From Candidatus Zhuqueibacterota bacterium 4484_87 (GTDB lineage: Bacteria > Zhuqueibacterota > Zhuqueibacteria > Thermofontimicrobiales > Thermofontimicrobiaceae), in assembly GCA_002085355.1 (NCBI GenBank), contig NATN01000023.1:1-15086 (forward strand): a stretch of DNA of 15,086 bases, written 5' to 3'. Shown in pieces: positions 1 to 7,074 of this stretch (position 1 is its first letter; each line of letters opens with the position of its first letter). Under the pieces are notes generated by a model, which saw nothing but the letters and a program-made list of their open reading frames with translations, ran no database searches and was not told where the DNA came from. Position numbers and translations under genes: made by a program.

Positions 1-104
1 TGAACACCATGCTTCAGCATGGTGGCGTAATAAAAGCCAAAAGACGAATAGCTGCTTCAGCAGCTTACAAAATTATAAAGAGACGACTCACGCTGAACAA
101 TTAC
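1..104 (+). repeat. Left arm of a ~104-bp inverted repeat with two TTCA-loop hairpins
   Basis: This stretch aligns without gaps to the reverse complement of 14491-14594; I count 8 mismatches in 104 by hand. It contains two perfect hairpins. The first, at 5-24, is CACCATGC-TTCA-GCATGGTG (8-bp stem). The second, at 50-65, is AGCTGC-TTCA-GCAGCT (6-bp stem). Weaker complementarity (TGGC/GCCA) lies around 23-39. Homology stops sharply after the TTAC at 101-104. The outer end may continue beyond the window, because the right copy is followed outward by more palindromes. No gene lies inside. It resembles a REP/BIME-type or MITE-like intergenic element; that class is inference. Confidence 0.9.
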
Positions 105-426
105 AATAGTTTCATGACAATTCCCATTAATTCAAAAACAAAGATAGTTCCAAAAGTTTTATGGCAGATTCCTGAAAAATCTTGACAATAAATATGTTTA
201 TCCAGCAGCTTTTATCAATATTTCTTAATGATAAGCCCATATACACATTACTTAATCCAGGTATTTGCTATTTGTACGTTTAAATTTCAAATATGACAGA
301 ACAATCTTTATCAGGTGACCGGTAAATTGAATTTATTGTTTTTTACCTCTGTGAGCTCTGCGCCTCCGTGGCAAATATTTTATTAGCTGAATGGTTACCT
401 TTTTTCTTACACAAAGACATCACCAG
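105..426. other. Intergenic stretch downstream of dxr, no gene seen
   Basis: This AT-rich region lies between the dxr stop codon and the left repeat arm. I see no convincing reading frame, RNA gene or terminator hairpin directly after dxr. The only distinctive content is the CACAGAG-type repeat at 346-372. A TTGACA hexamer at about 183-188 on the plus strand has no properly spaced -10 partner and no gene to serve. Confidence 0.6.
346..372 (-). repeat. Three degenerate CACAGAG-like units (short intergenic repeat)
   Basis: Read on the minus strand this is CACGGAG, CGCAGAG and CACAGAG in a row, separated by 1-2 bases. From memory, similar runs of CTCTGTG/CTCCGTG units are scattered through intergenic regions of many uncultured bacterial genomes. 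Here it sits 55 bases past the dxr stop codon. Possible half-matches lie upstream of lpxC, near 5660-5672 and 5750-5762. Its function is unknown to me. Confidence 0.5.
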
Positions 427-1602
427 TCAAAAGCTTACAGGTAAAATCTCTTCCCGATCAATTGCTTTATTTACAAACTCCCGCGCCCACAAATCTGCTG
501 TCAGAATATCTTCCAGAGCAGGCCGCAAAATTACTGAATGTTTTTGTAACGCCTGATCTACGTAGCGGGCAATGTCCAAAAAAGAAATTCGTTTTTTGAG
601 AAAATTTTGCACTGCAACTTCATTCGCAGCGTTCAACACTGCCGGGGCTGTCCCCCCTTCTTCGATTGACTGATACGCCAAACGACATGCCGGAAATTTG
701 TCAAAATCGGGTTTGAAAAATGTCAACTGCTTCAATGCGTAAAAATCGACCCGATCCGCCTGCATTCTTTTTCGTTCCGGGAAAGTCAGCGCATATTGAA
801 TAGGTAATTTCATATCCGGGATACCCAACTGCGCTTTTACTGAACCGTCAATGAACTCCACAAAAGAATGCACGATGGACTGCGGATGAATGACAACTTC
901 AATCTTTGAAATCGGTATTTTGAACAACCAATGCGCTTCGATCACCTCAAGGCCTTTGTTCATGAGCGTGGCAGAGTCAATGGTGATTTTATTTCCCATG
1001 TCCCAATTCGGATGTGCCAGTGCTTGCTTGACGGTCACTTTTTTCAATTTTTCCTCGGAAAACTCAAAAAAGGGACCACCTGATGCTGTCAGAATCAATT
1101 TTTGTACGGAGAGAATATCTTCTCCCTGCAAGCATTGAAAAATAGCGCTGTGTTCACTGTCCACTGGGAGCAAACGCACGCCTTTCTTTTCCGCAAAATG
1201 AGTCACCAATTCGCCTGCCATCACCAGCGTCTCTTTATTGGCAATGGCAATATCTATTTTTTTCTCGATGGCAGCAAGTGTCGGTACGAGTCCGACCGCA
1301 CCGACCAGTGCATTAAGCACAATGTCGGCGCCTGTTCCGACCGCAATTTCCTTCAGCCCCTCAGCGCCTGTGAAAACCGTAATGCCTGTTTTTTGAATAC
1401 GTTCAATCGTTTCAATCGGCAGATTTGTCCCGGTAATGCAAACCGCTTTAGGATGGAATTTGAGACATTGTTCATAAAGTAAATCCACCCGTTGATGAGT
1501 GGAAAGAGCAACAATTTCAAATTCGTCAGGATAAGCATCTATCACTTCAAGCGCACTTCTCCCGATTGATCCGGTAGATCCCAGTATCGCAATTCGTTTC
1601 AT
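427..1602 (-). CDS. dxr: 1-deoxy-D-xylulose 5-phosphate reductoisomerase
   Basis: Dxr (391 aa, the usual family length) converts 1-deoxy-D-xylulose 5-phosphate to 2-C-methyl-D-erythritol 4-phosphate with NADPH and a divalent metal, the committed step of the cytosolic MEP isoprenoid pathway. The N-terminal NADPH-binding loop GSTGSIG is at residues 8-14 and NKE at 122-124. The metal ligands are D148, E150 and E219, in the contexts VDSEHSA and MNKGLE. The SGGPF loop is at 174-178 and HPQSIVHS at 239-246. All key residues are present and the ends look intact. The start is the ATG at 1602, which gives the canonical MKRIAILG beginning, but only a weak GGAT lies upstream. It follows the barrel gene after 69 bases that contain a terminator-like hairpin, so it may depend on readthrough or on a promoter inside the preceding gene. 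In many bacteria dxr adjoins cdsA and rseP, which are absent here. Confidence 0.97.
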   Translation of the reverse strand: MKRIAILGSTGSIGRSALEVIDAYPDEFEIVALSTHQRVDLLYEQCLKFHPKAVCITGTNLPIETIERIQKTGITVFTGAEGLKEIAVGTGADIVLNALVGAVGLVPTLAAIEKKIDIAIANKETLVMAGELVTHFAEKKGVRLLPVDSEHSAIFQCLQGEDILSVQKLILTASGGPFFEFSEEKLKKVTVKQALAHPNWDMGNKITIDSATLMNKGLEVIEAHWLFKIPISKIEVVIHPQSIVHSFVEFIDGSVKAQLGIPDMKLPIQYALTFPERKRMQADRVDFYALKQLTFFKPDFDKFPACRLAYQSIEEGGTAPAVLNAANEVAVQNFLKKRISFLDIARYVDQALQKHSVILRPALEDILTADLWAREFVNKAIDREEILPVSF

Positions 1603-1630
1603 CGTAATCCGCGCAATTTCTGAGTGCGAT

Positions 1631-1661
1631 AAAAGTCCCCGATCACAACGTAACCGGGGAC
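1631..1661 (-). terminator. Terminator or attenuator hairpin between the barrel gene and dxr
   Basis: On the minus strand a perfect 7-bp stem, GTCCCCG / CGGGGAC (1661-1655 with 1641-1635), encloses a 13-nt loop. TTTT (1634-1631) and then ATCG follow directly. It starts about 10 bases after the barrel gene's stop codon and ends 28 bases before the dxr start. That leaves little room for a separate dxr promoter, so partial termination is possible. The T-run is short, which makes efficiency uncertain. Confidence 0.6.
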
Positions 1662-1671
1662 AAAATATCGA

Positions 1672-2535
1672 TTATCTAAAACTTACACCCGCTCCCAAGT
1701 TGAATCCCTGAACTTTTCCGAAATTGTAATCCGCATGGATGTACAGCAACGGGAAAGGCGAAATCTTTAATCCAACATTGTAGCGAAGATTTTGATTTGT
1801 GTAATCTTTGGTCACTTTGCCAATGGGATCCGGCAGAGTCAGATCCACTTCAAATTTATTGTAATCAATTCCTACAGAGCCATAAGCTTCAAGAATACCT
1901 AAAAAGCCTTTGCTCACAACGACTGCGCCGCTGATGGAGCTGACGTTTCCGAAATCAAAATCATCCGGAACAGTCAGATAGTGATAGGCACCGACAATTG
2001 CTACCCGCGGCAACAACATATTTTGCAGCAAACCATACTTGAAACCGACTCCGATCAAGGTAATGTTTCCCTTTTTATCACCGTCTCCCATGGGATAAGT
2101 AAAAAATCGCCCGGTCGCCTCAACGTTACCCGGAAGTCCCAGGCTTGCCTGCAAAACAGGCAACGGCATCAGAGTCATGTCACGGAAAACGCCACCGTTC
2201 AAGCTCTCATCCTGCGGGAATGGGAGAGGTGGTTTCTGATCATCTTTCACCATCATCGTAATGACGCGCAGACCCACGTCAAAGCCGCCGGTTCCGTGAA
2301 TATCAGCCGTGTGATACAAGCCGCCACCGCTGTAAAAACCGAATAAATCCAAAAGCGGGCCAATGACTTCATCCAAATTAGATTGTGTCTCCATTTGAGC
2401 TTCTTCCGGTGGTTTACTGCTGTAATCTGGCGGAAGTACCATTTCTTCCAGATCCAAATCCTGAGCGAAATTCAACGGCGCAAAGCTCACGAGAAACAGC
2501 AATGCCAAAATGAGTGAAAAGCTGTTACGTTTCAT
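1672..2535 (-). CDS. Predicted outer-membrane beta-barrel protein of unknown function
   Basis: This 287-aa protein begins with a clear signal peptide: basic MKR, a hydrophobic core, and likely cleavage after NFA before Gln25. An acidic, Pro-rich segment follows (about 26-60). The rest alternates polar and hydrophobic residues with many Gly and aromatic residues, as in amphipathic beta strands, and it ends in the strand-like GAGVSFR. This pattern suggests a small outer-membrane barrel. The middle (LIGVGFKYGL, then a strand, then VVSKGFLGILEAYGSVGIDY) reminds me of the DUF6588-type barrels of Bacteroidota, but I cannot confirm that. The start is firm: AGGAGG lies 8 bases upstream of the ATG. 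Its first 11 bases overlap the end of the LipM-like gene, so the two are probably translationally coupled. Its substrate or partner is not evident. Confidence 0.75.
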   Translation of the reverse strand: MKRNSFSLILALLFLVSFAPLNFAQDLDLEEMVLPPDYSSKPPEEAQMETQSNLDEVIGPLLDLFGFYSGGGLYHTADIHGTGGFDVGLRVITMMVKDDQKPPLPFPQDESLNGGVFRDMTLMPLPVLQASLGLPGNVEATGRFFTYPMGDGDKKGNITLIGVGFKYGLLQNMLLPRVAIVGAYHYLTVPDDFDFGNVSSISGAVVVSKGFLGILEAYGSVGIDYNKFEVDLTLPDPIGKVTKDYTNQNLRYNVGLKISPFPLLYIHADYNFGKVQGFNLGAGVSFR

Positions 2536-3397
2536 GGTGGTTTCCTCCTATGTTTGGATAGGTTACTCTCCTTTGCTTCACCTCAGCGATTTCTTGAGAT
2601 GTCAGCGGGTTATCAATAAATTGAATATTGAATTTTTGTTGGAAACCCATTCGCAACGCCGCCGCTAACGCCTCCCAATTTACAGGTTTCGCTAATATTT
2701 GTGATACAGTGATCGTTTTGTCAGCCAATTGTTGACGAAAATCTTCTTCAGTAATGCCATCTCTCAGTTTAACATATTTCGCCAGATTCAGATGATATTC
2801 CCCCGTCAGAATTGACCCGTGCTGCAAGATTGAATTTTCATATCTTCGCTGGGCGCTGCCAACCAGTTTTTTGCCATCAAAAGCAATTTCATATCGCGCT
2901 GATGTGGAAAAACAAGGCACACTTTTTTTGTACGCTCCGTTTTTCGCTTCATCTTCTTCTCGATGAACCAATTCAGCGTTCACCCCAAACTGATGCAGTC
3001 CCTGCAACAAGCCTTCGCTAATTCTGTTGTATGTTGTAAAAATATCTTCTGAAAAAAAACAATGGCCGCGGGGGATTATCACGCTGTACGTCACTTCTTC
3101 CGCATGAAAAACAGCCCTTCCGCCAGTCGGTCGCCGTACTAAATCAATATTGTCCTGTGCGCATTTTTCTAATTTGAATTCCTTTGCACTCTGGTGATAG
3201 CCCAGTGAAATGGCGTAAGGCTTCCAGCCGTAGAGACGAAGAACCGGCACGTTGGTTTCAGGAACAATTTTCGTTGCCAATACTTCATCGATGACCATGT
3301 TACTGACGCCATCGCTGAACCCGGTATTCAAAAAACGCCATTCATCCATTGCATCTGTAGAGTTAATACGTGCATCGTTTGAGCCACGCGCATTCAT
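2525..3397 (-). CDS. lipM: LipM-like octanoyl/lipoyl transferase (BPL_LplA_LipB family)
   Basis: This 290-aa protein belongs to the biotin/lipoate ligase-transferase fold. It has the lipoyl-binding motif RRPTGGRAVFH at 88-98, Cys162 in PCFSTSARYEI, the lysine motif GKKLVGSAQRR at 175-185 (K177 aligns with the conserved lysine) and ILQHGSI at 190-196. The Pro-Cys-Phe cysteine plus the lysine motif matches LipM-type transferases. These carry the octanoyl group on a cysteine during lipoate synthesis, usually moving it from octanoyl-ACP to GcvH or other lipoyl domains. LipL or a lipoate ligase remain possible. The ATG at 3397 leaves about 16 extra residues before MDEWRF, where the family usually begins; the ATG at 3349 is an alternative. 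Neither start has a well-spaced ribosome site (AGGA lies 13 bases before 3397). It begins 15 bases after lpxA and overlaps the barrel gene, an unusual setting for a cofactor enzyme. Confidence 0.82.
   Translation of the reverse strand: MNARGSNDARINSTDAMDEWRFLNTGFSDGVSNMVIDEVLATKIVPETNVPVLRLYGWKPYAISLGYHQSAKEFKLEKCAQDNIDLVRRPTGGRAVFHAEEVTYSVIIPRGHCFFSEDIFTTYNRISEGLLQGLHQFGVNAELVHREEDEAKNGAYKKSVPCFSTSARYEIAFDGKKLVGSAQRRYENSILQHGSILTGEYHLNLAKYVKLRDGITEEDFRQQLADKTITVSQILAKPVNWEALAAALRMGFQQKFNIQFIDNPLTSQEIAEVKQRRVTYPNIGGNHHET
2544..2549 (-). promoter_or_regulatory. Strong ribosome binding site inside the upstream gene
   Basis: AGGAGG on the minus strand lies 8 bases before the ATG at 2535. The same bases encode part of the Ile-Gly-Gly-Asn near the C-terminus of the LipM-like protein. 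This fixes the barrel gene start and supports coupled translation. Confidence 0.85.
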
Positions 3398-3412
3398 ACA
3401 AAATCAGTATTC

Positions 3413-4186
3413 CTATCGAATAATTCCGCGTTCTGAGGCTTCAATAAAATCAATAATTGTCTGCACTTCGTCAATCGGATTTTCTTGTTTTCTTAATTCC
3501 TGCAACGCCTGAGAAATATTCATCCCTGACCGGTAAATTGTTTTGTACGCTTGACGAATTGCCGCCAGAGTTTCTTTGGAAAAACCCTTCCGCGTCAAAC
3601 CCACGCGATTGACACCGGCATACTGCATCGGATTGCCTGCAGCCAAAATGTATGGCGGAACATCCTTGCTCACCCGCAAACCGCCGCCGACAAAAGAGTA
3701 CCTTCCCACGCGAACGAACTGGTGTATCGGCGACATTCCTCCGACTGCGGCAAACGACTCAATCACAACATGACCCGCCATGTTCACCGCGTTTGCCAGA
3801 ATAACGTTATCTCCGATATCGCAATCATGAGCAACGTGCACGTAAGCCATTAACAAACAGTTGCTGCCAATAGTCGTTTTCATGCGATGGGTAGTGCCAC
3901 GATTCAAAGTGCAAAACTCCCGAATTGTCGTGTTGTCTCCAATTTCAAGAGTGGTTTTTTCTCCTGCATATTTCAAGTCCTGGGGGTCAGTCCCCACAAC
4001 AGCGCCTTTGAAAACCCGGCATTTTTTGCCCATGCGCACACCCGAATGGATATAAACATGCGAAGCAATCTGAGAACCTTCACCGACTACCACATCGCTT
4101 TCGATCACAGAAAAGGGGCCAACAGAAACATTTTCGCCCAATTGAGCTTGCGGATCAACTACTGCCGTTGGATGAATTTGTACCAA
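3413..4186 (-). CDS. lpxA: Acyl-ACP--UDP-N-acetylglucosamine O-acyltransferase
   Basis: LpxA (257 aa) transfers a 3-hydroxyacyl chain from ACP to the 3-OH of UDP-GlcNAc, the first step of lipid A synthesis, in the cytosol. The N-terminal two-thirds is a hexapeptide-repeat left-handed beta helix (repeats such as VVVGEG and TTIGSN), followed by a helical C-terminal domain from about residue 190. The catalytic histidine is H120 in HVAHDC (E. coli H125), and H155 in MSPIHQF matches E. coli H160. By counting from H120, Gly168 falls at the position of E. coli Gly173, the chain-length ruler, which suggests a long (C14-like) acyl donor. The start codon is TTG. An in-frame stop lies just upstream, AGGAGG is 4 bases before the TTG, and the next residues VQIHPTAVV match the family start. 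It follows lpxC-fabZ by 37 bases. Confidence 0.97.
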   Translation of the reverse strand: MVQIHPTAVVDPQAQLGENVSVGPFSVIESDVVVGEGSQIASHVYIHSGVRMGKKCRVFKGAVVGTDPQDLKYAGEKTTLEIGDNTTIREFCTLNRGTTHRMKTTIGSNCLLMAYVHVAHDCDIGDNVILANAVNMAGHVVIESFAAVGGMSPIHQFVRVGRYSFVGGGLRVSKDVPPYILAAGNPMQYAGVNRVGLTRKGFSKETLAAIRQAYKTIYRSGMNISQALQELRKQENPIDEVQTIIDFIEASERGIIR

Positions 4187-4190
4187 ACGA

Positions 4191-4196
4191 CCTCCT
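4191..4196 (-). promoter_or_regulatory. Ribosome binding site that sets the lpxA TTG start
   Basis: AGGAGG on the minus strand is followed by TCGT and then TTG GTA CAA ATT. The spacing of 4 bases is tight. No ATG or GTG start lies in frame between the upstream TAA and this TTG. Confidence 0.75.
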
Positions 4197-4223
4197 GCAA
4201 GTTAAATTTTCACTCTTTTGAAT

Positions 4224-5621
4224 TTATCGATCAACAACCGCTGCTGACAATTCCGCCTCGACGACCAAATTGTCACCTACGTAGCCTTTACCCACCATTT
4301 TGCAAATGGAGCGGCGGTATTTTACCATATCCAGTTCAAAACGCAACTGATCGCCGGGGATGACCGGTTTGCGGAATTTTACATTATCAATTCCGGTAAA
4401 ATACACTAATTTATTTGACGAATCTTCTTCAGCGTCCAATAGAAGAATGCCTCCAACCTGCGCCATCGCTTCAATGAGAAGCACACCCGGCATGACCGGA
4501 TGCCCGGGAAAATGTCCCACAAAAAATGGCTCGTTTGCAGTTACATTTTTAATGCCGACAACCCGTTCCTTTGGAACGAGATCAACAATTTTATCAACCA
4601 ATAAAAACGGATACCGATGAGGCAAAATTTTATGAATAGCATTGATGTCCAAAACAACGCCTTTGCCTGCAGCACGTTTTTGATATTTGGAAACGATTTT
4701 CTTTTTTTCAAATTCCTTGCGCAACAATTTGACCAATTCTACATTTGCTGCGTGTCCCGAACGTGCTGCCATGATGTGACCTATCATTGGAGCACCCAAC
4801 AAAGCCAAATCTCCGATCAGATCCAACGCCTTATGCCGCACCGGTTCGTTGACATAGCGAAGTTCCTTGCCGTCCAGGATGCCATTTTCTCCCAAAACGA
4901 CTTTTTCCGGGATTTTAAACATTTTTTTCAATCTGCCAAATTCGCTCTCATCAATAGTGCGGTCGATAATTACGATGGCATTGTCCACATTCCCGCCTTT
5001 GATAAGTCCTTGATCTTTCAGCATCTCTACTTCATGCAAAAAGCAGAATGTGCGTGACGGCGCAAAATCTTTGACAAATTCTTCTTCCAACGAATATAGC
5101 GACGTGTATTGCGTCCCCAGCGCCGGATTTTGATAATCAACCATAAAAGTAATTCTGAACTGATCCGACGGTACGACCACGATGTCAATTTTTCTCGCGG
5201 CATCGTGATAGGCAATTGTCTTTTCAATGACAATGTAATTTTTCGGCATGGACTGCTCTTCAAAACCAGCCTCTTGCAAAATTTCCACAAAGGGCATGGC
5301 ACTCCCGTCACCGACAGGTGGTTCGTTATTTGTCAATTCCACTAAAATATTATCAATCTCCAAACCGGCTATTGCAGCAAGAACGTGCTCCACTGTATGA
5401 ACATTGACGCCGTTCTGGCCTATCGTGGTGCCGCGGGAGATATCTACCACATGGTCAATATCCGCCAGAATCTCCGGACAATTTTCAACATCCAAGCGCT
5501 TGAAACGGATACCAAAATTTTCCTGCGCCGGTTTAAAAGTTAAAGTCACAGAATTTCCCGTATGAAGCCCTATCCCTGAAATCGAAACAGACTTCTTGAT
5601 GGTTCGTTGATTTTTAAGCAT
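4224..5621 (-). CDS. lpxC-fabZ: Bifunctional UDP-3-O-acyl-GlcNAc deacetylase / 3-hydroxyacyl-ACP dehydratase
   Basis: This 465-aa protein fuses two enzymes. Residues 1 to about 305 are LpxC, the zinc deacetylase that commits UDP-3-O-acyl-GlcNAc to lipid A. It has HTVEH at 75-79 (E78 general base, H79 zinc ligand), RHKALDLIGD with H263 and D267 as the other zinc ligands plus K264, and SGHAAN with H290. Residues from about 326 to the end are FabZ, the 3-hydroxyacyl-ACP dehydratase: ILPHRYPFLLVDK, then GHFPGHPVMPGVLLIEAMAQ with catalytic H370 and E384. All catalytic residues of both halves are present. The fusion is typical of Bacteroidota and relatives and places two users of the 3-hydroxyacyl-ACP pool on one chain. 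The ATG at 5621 is preceded by AAGGGA at normal spacing. A 295-base gap separates it from lpxD, so it may have its own promoter. Confidence 0.98.
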   Translation of the reverse strand: MLKNQRTIKKSVSISGIGLHTGNSVTLTFKPAQENFGIRFKRLDVENCPEILADIDHVVDISRGTTIGQNGVNVHTVEHVLAAIAGLEIDNILVELTNNEPPVGDGSAMPFVEILQEAGFEEQSMPKNYIVIEKTIAYHDAARKIDIVVVPSDQFRITFMVDYQNPALGTQYTSLYSLEEEFVKDFAPSRTFCFLHEVEMLKDQGLIKGGNVDNAIVIIDRTIDESEFGRLKKMFKIPEKVVLGENGILDGKELRYVNEPVRHKALDLIGDLALLGAPMIGHIMAARSGHAANVELVKLLRKEFEKKKIVSKYQKRAAGKGVVLDINAIHKILPHRYPFLLVDKIVDLVPKERVVGIKNVTANEPFFVGHFPGHPVMPGVLLIEAMAQVGGILLLDAEEDSSNKLVYFTGIDNVKFRKPVIPGDQLRFELDMVKYRRSICKMVGKGYVGDNLVVEAELSAAVVDR

Positions 5622-5916
5622 TAAAATTCCCTTTCTGATGCAACTGGTGACTCATTTTTCTCCGTGATTAGTTTTTTGAGACAGTTTGATGTCAAAATAA
5701 TTATCTGGTTGTTAGATGTCTGCGGGTAAATAATTGATTCAGATTTTTGAACACAGAGAAAAATTTTATTAAACAGATACCTTATTTCAAATTTGAGCAG
5801 AAAAGAATGTCTTTCTGTGATTGCTCTTGCCCCTTTATGGGAAAAATTTTCTTTGTATAAACAGGAAGAGCCGACAGTCCTCCGTCAAATTATGAGAGAA
5901 AATTTCAAATATAAAA
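5622..5916. other. Intergenic region between lpxD and lpxC-fabZ
   Basis: This 295-base AT-rich gap is by far the longest between the lipid A genes here. I see no gene in it. It holds a candidate promoter for lpxC (5667-5695) and scattered half-matches to the CACAGAG-type repeat (CTCCGTGATTAG at about 5661-5672 and AACACAGAGA at about 5751-5760). No T-tailed hairpin follows the lpxD stop codon. Confidence 0.55.
5667..5695 (-). promoter_or_regulatory. Candidate sigma70-like promoter for lpxC-fabZ
   Basis: On the minus strand a perfect -35 TTGACA (5695-5690) is followed after 17 bases by ACTAAT (5672-5667), which has 4 of 6 matches to TATAAT. The lpxC start is 46 bases downstream. If the organism uses Bacteroidota-type promoters (TTTG / TAnnTTTG), this match would be fortuitous. 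Confidence 0.35.
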
Positions 5917-6942
5917 TTACTCTTTTTCCATGCGCCTGATCTTATCTTCAAGCTCAGAAATTCGTTTTAACAAATCCGGCAATTTTCGCAAGGCTGCTTC
6001 CTCGCGTTTTGCCTGCATGATAGGCCGCGCCGGATAGCCGAAAACAACAGTCTTTGACGCCAGAGGTTTGGAAACCCCGGACTGCGCAGCAATTGTAACG
6101 TAATCCCCGATTTCAATATGGCCAACGATACCGACCTGCCCGCCAACAATGCCATTTTTGCCCAATTTAGTGCTCCCTGCTATCCCGCTTTGAGCTGCGA
6201 TGACTGTATTTTCGCCAATGTCCACATTGTGTGCCACCTGAATTAAATTATCCAGTTTCACACCTTTGCGAATGATGGTCTGTCCTAAAGTCGCGCGATC
6301 AATCGTGCAATTCGCGCCAATCTCCACATCATCTTCAACGATGACAATGCCGACCTGTGGAATTTTGTGGTAAATATCGCCCTCCCGGGCAAAACCGAAA
6401 CCGTCGGATCCGATAATCGTACCGCTATGGATAATCACATTCCTCCCGATATGTACCTGCTCCCGCAAAGTGACATTGGCATAAATAAGCGTATTATCCC
6501 CGACCTGAACATCCTCGCCAATGACAACGTTGGGAAAGATGCGACAATTTTTGCCGATTACGGAATTTTTTCCAATCACAACGCCAGCGCCAATTCGCGT
6601 GTCATCACCCACAAAAACTGAGGGATCAATGACTGCAGATGAATGAATCCCCTCTTCAAGCATCTCTTTTTGTGGATGGAAATAGCGCAAGACGCGCAAA
6701 AAAGCCACATACGGATTTTCCGTGCGAATGATGGTTTTATCAGTAGCAGGGAAATCCATCCCGACGATAATGGCGGAAGCGCTCGAAGAATCAATAAATT
6801 TCGCATACTTAGGATTGGAAATGAATGTAACTTCTCCCTCGTGGGCATCTTCGATCTTTGCAACGCCGTAAACAGGCGCTGAACCGTCGCCTTCTAATTT
6901 TCCGCTGATAAATTTTGCAACTTGAGAGACTGTAAGTTCCAT
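5917..6942 (-). CDS. lpxD: UDP-3-O-(3-hydroxyacyl)glucosamine N-acyltransferase
   Basis: LpxD (341 aa, normal length) adds the second 3-hydroxyacyl chain, to the 2-amino group of UDP-3-O-acyl-glucosamine, the third step of lipid A synthesis. An N-terminal uridine-binding domain (1 to about 95, including FISNPKYAKFI) precedes a long hexapeptide-repeat beta helix (about 100-310). GSDGFGFA is at 178-185, and QVAHNVDIGENT contains the catalytic H238 (E. coli H239). The C-terminal helix (about 312-341) is charged and coiled-coil-like, with Leu and Ile spaced as in ELEDKIRRMEKE. The start is the ATG at 6942, with AAGGAG four bases upstream. A GC-clamped hairpin lies in its leader (6970-6996). It is transcribed after skp in the classic skp-lpxD order, with a 132-base gap. 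Confidence 0.97.
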   Translation of the reverse strand: MELTVSQVAKFISGKLEGDGSAPVYGVAKIEDAHEGEVTFISNPKYAKFIDSSSASAIIVGMDFPATDKTIIRTENPYVAFLRVLRYFHPQKEMLEEGIHSSAVIDPSVFVGDDTRIGAGVVIGKNSVIGKNCRIFPNVVIGEDVQVGDNTLIYANVTLREQVHIGRNVIIHSGTIIGSDGFGFAREGDIYHKIPQVGIVIVEDDVEIGANCTIDRATLGQTIIRKGVKLDNLIQVAHNVDIGENTVIAAQSGIAGSTKLGKNGIVGGQVGIVGHIEIGDYVTIAAQSGVSKPLASKTVVFGYPARPIMQAKREEAALRKLPDLLKRISELEDKIRRMEKE

Positions 6943-6969
6943 ACGACTCCTTTTTTTCTGAATAACTCA

Positions 6970-6996
6970 CCCCCAAACAAAAATTTTATTCGGGGG
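6970..6996 (-). promoter_or_regulatory. GC-clamped AT-rich hairpin in the lpxD leader
   Basis: On the minus strand CCCCC (6996-6992) and GGGGG (6974-6970) clamp a nearly self-complementary AT-rich centre. With two G-T wobbles the 27 bases pair almost to the middle. No T-run follows on either strand, so it is not a standard intrinsic terminator. It ends 27 bases before the lpxD start. It could be an RNA stability or processing element or a weak attenuator; that role is inference. Confidence 0.5.
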
Positions 6997-7074
6997 CGTT
7001 ATAAATTTACCAATCAAGCCATGAAAATCAATAGATGGCCGGAGATTTTGAATACATTTATTTCGGCGGGAAAG

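Noticed and set aside
368..556. 62-aa plus-strand reading frame at the dxr 3' end
   Set aside because: Most of it is antisense to dxr, with no ribosome site or recognisable features.
316..3541. Shared 14-mer TGACCGGTAAATTG near 316 and 3527
   Set aside because: One copy is inside lpxA coding sequence and the other is intergenic, with no extended homology. It is most likely coincidence.
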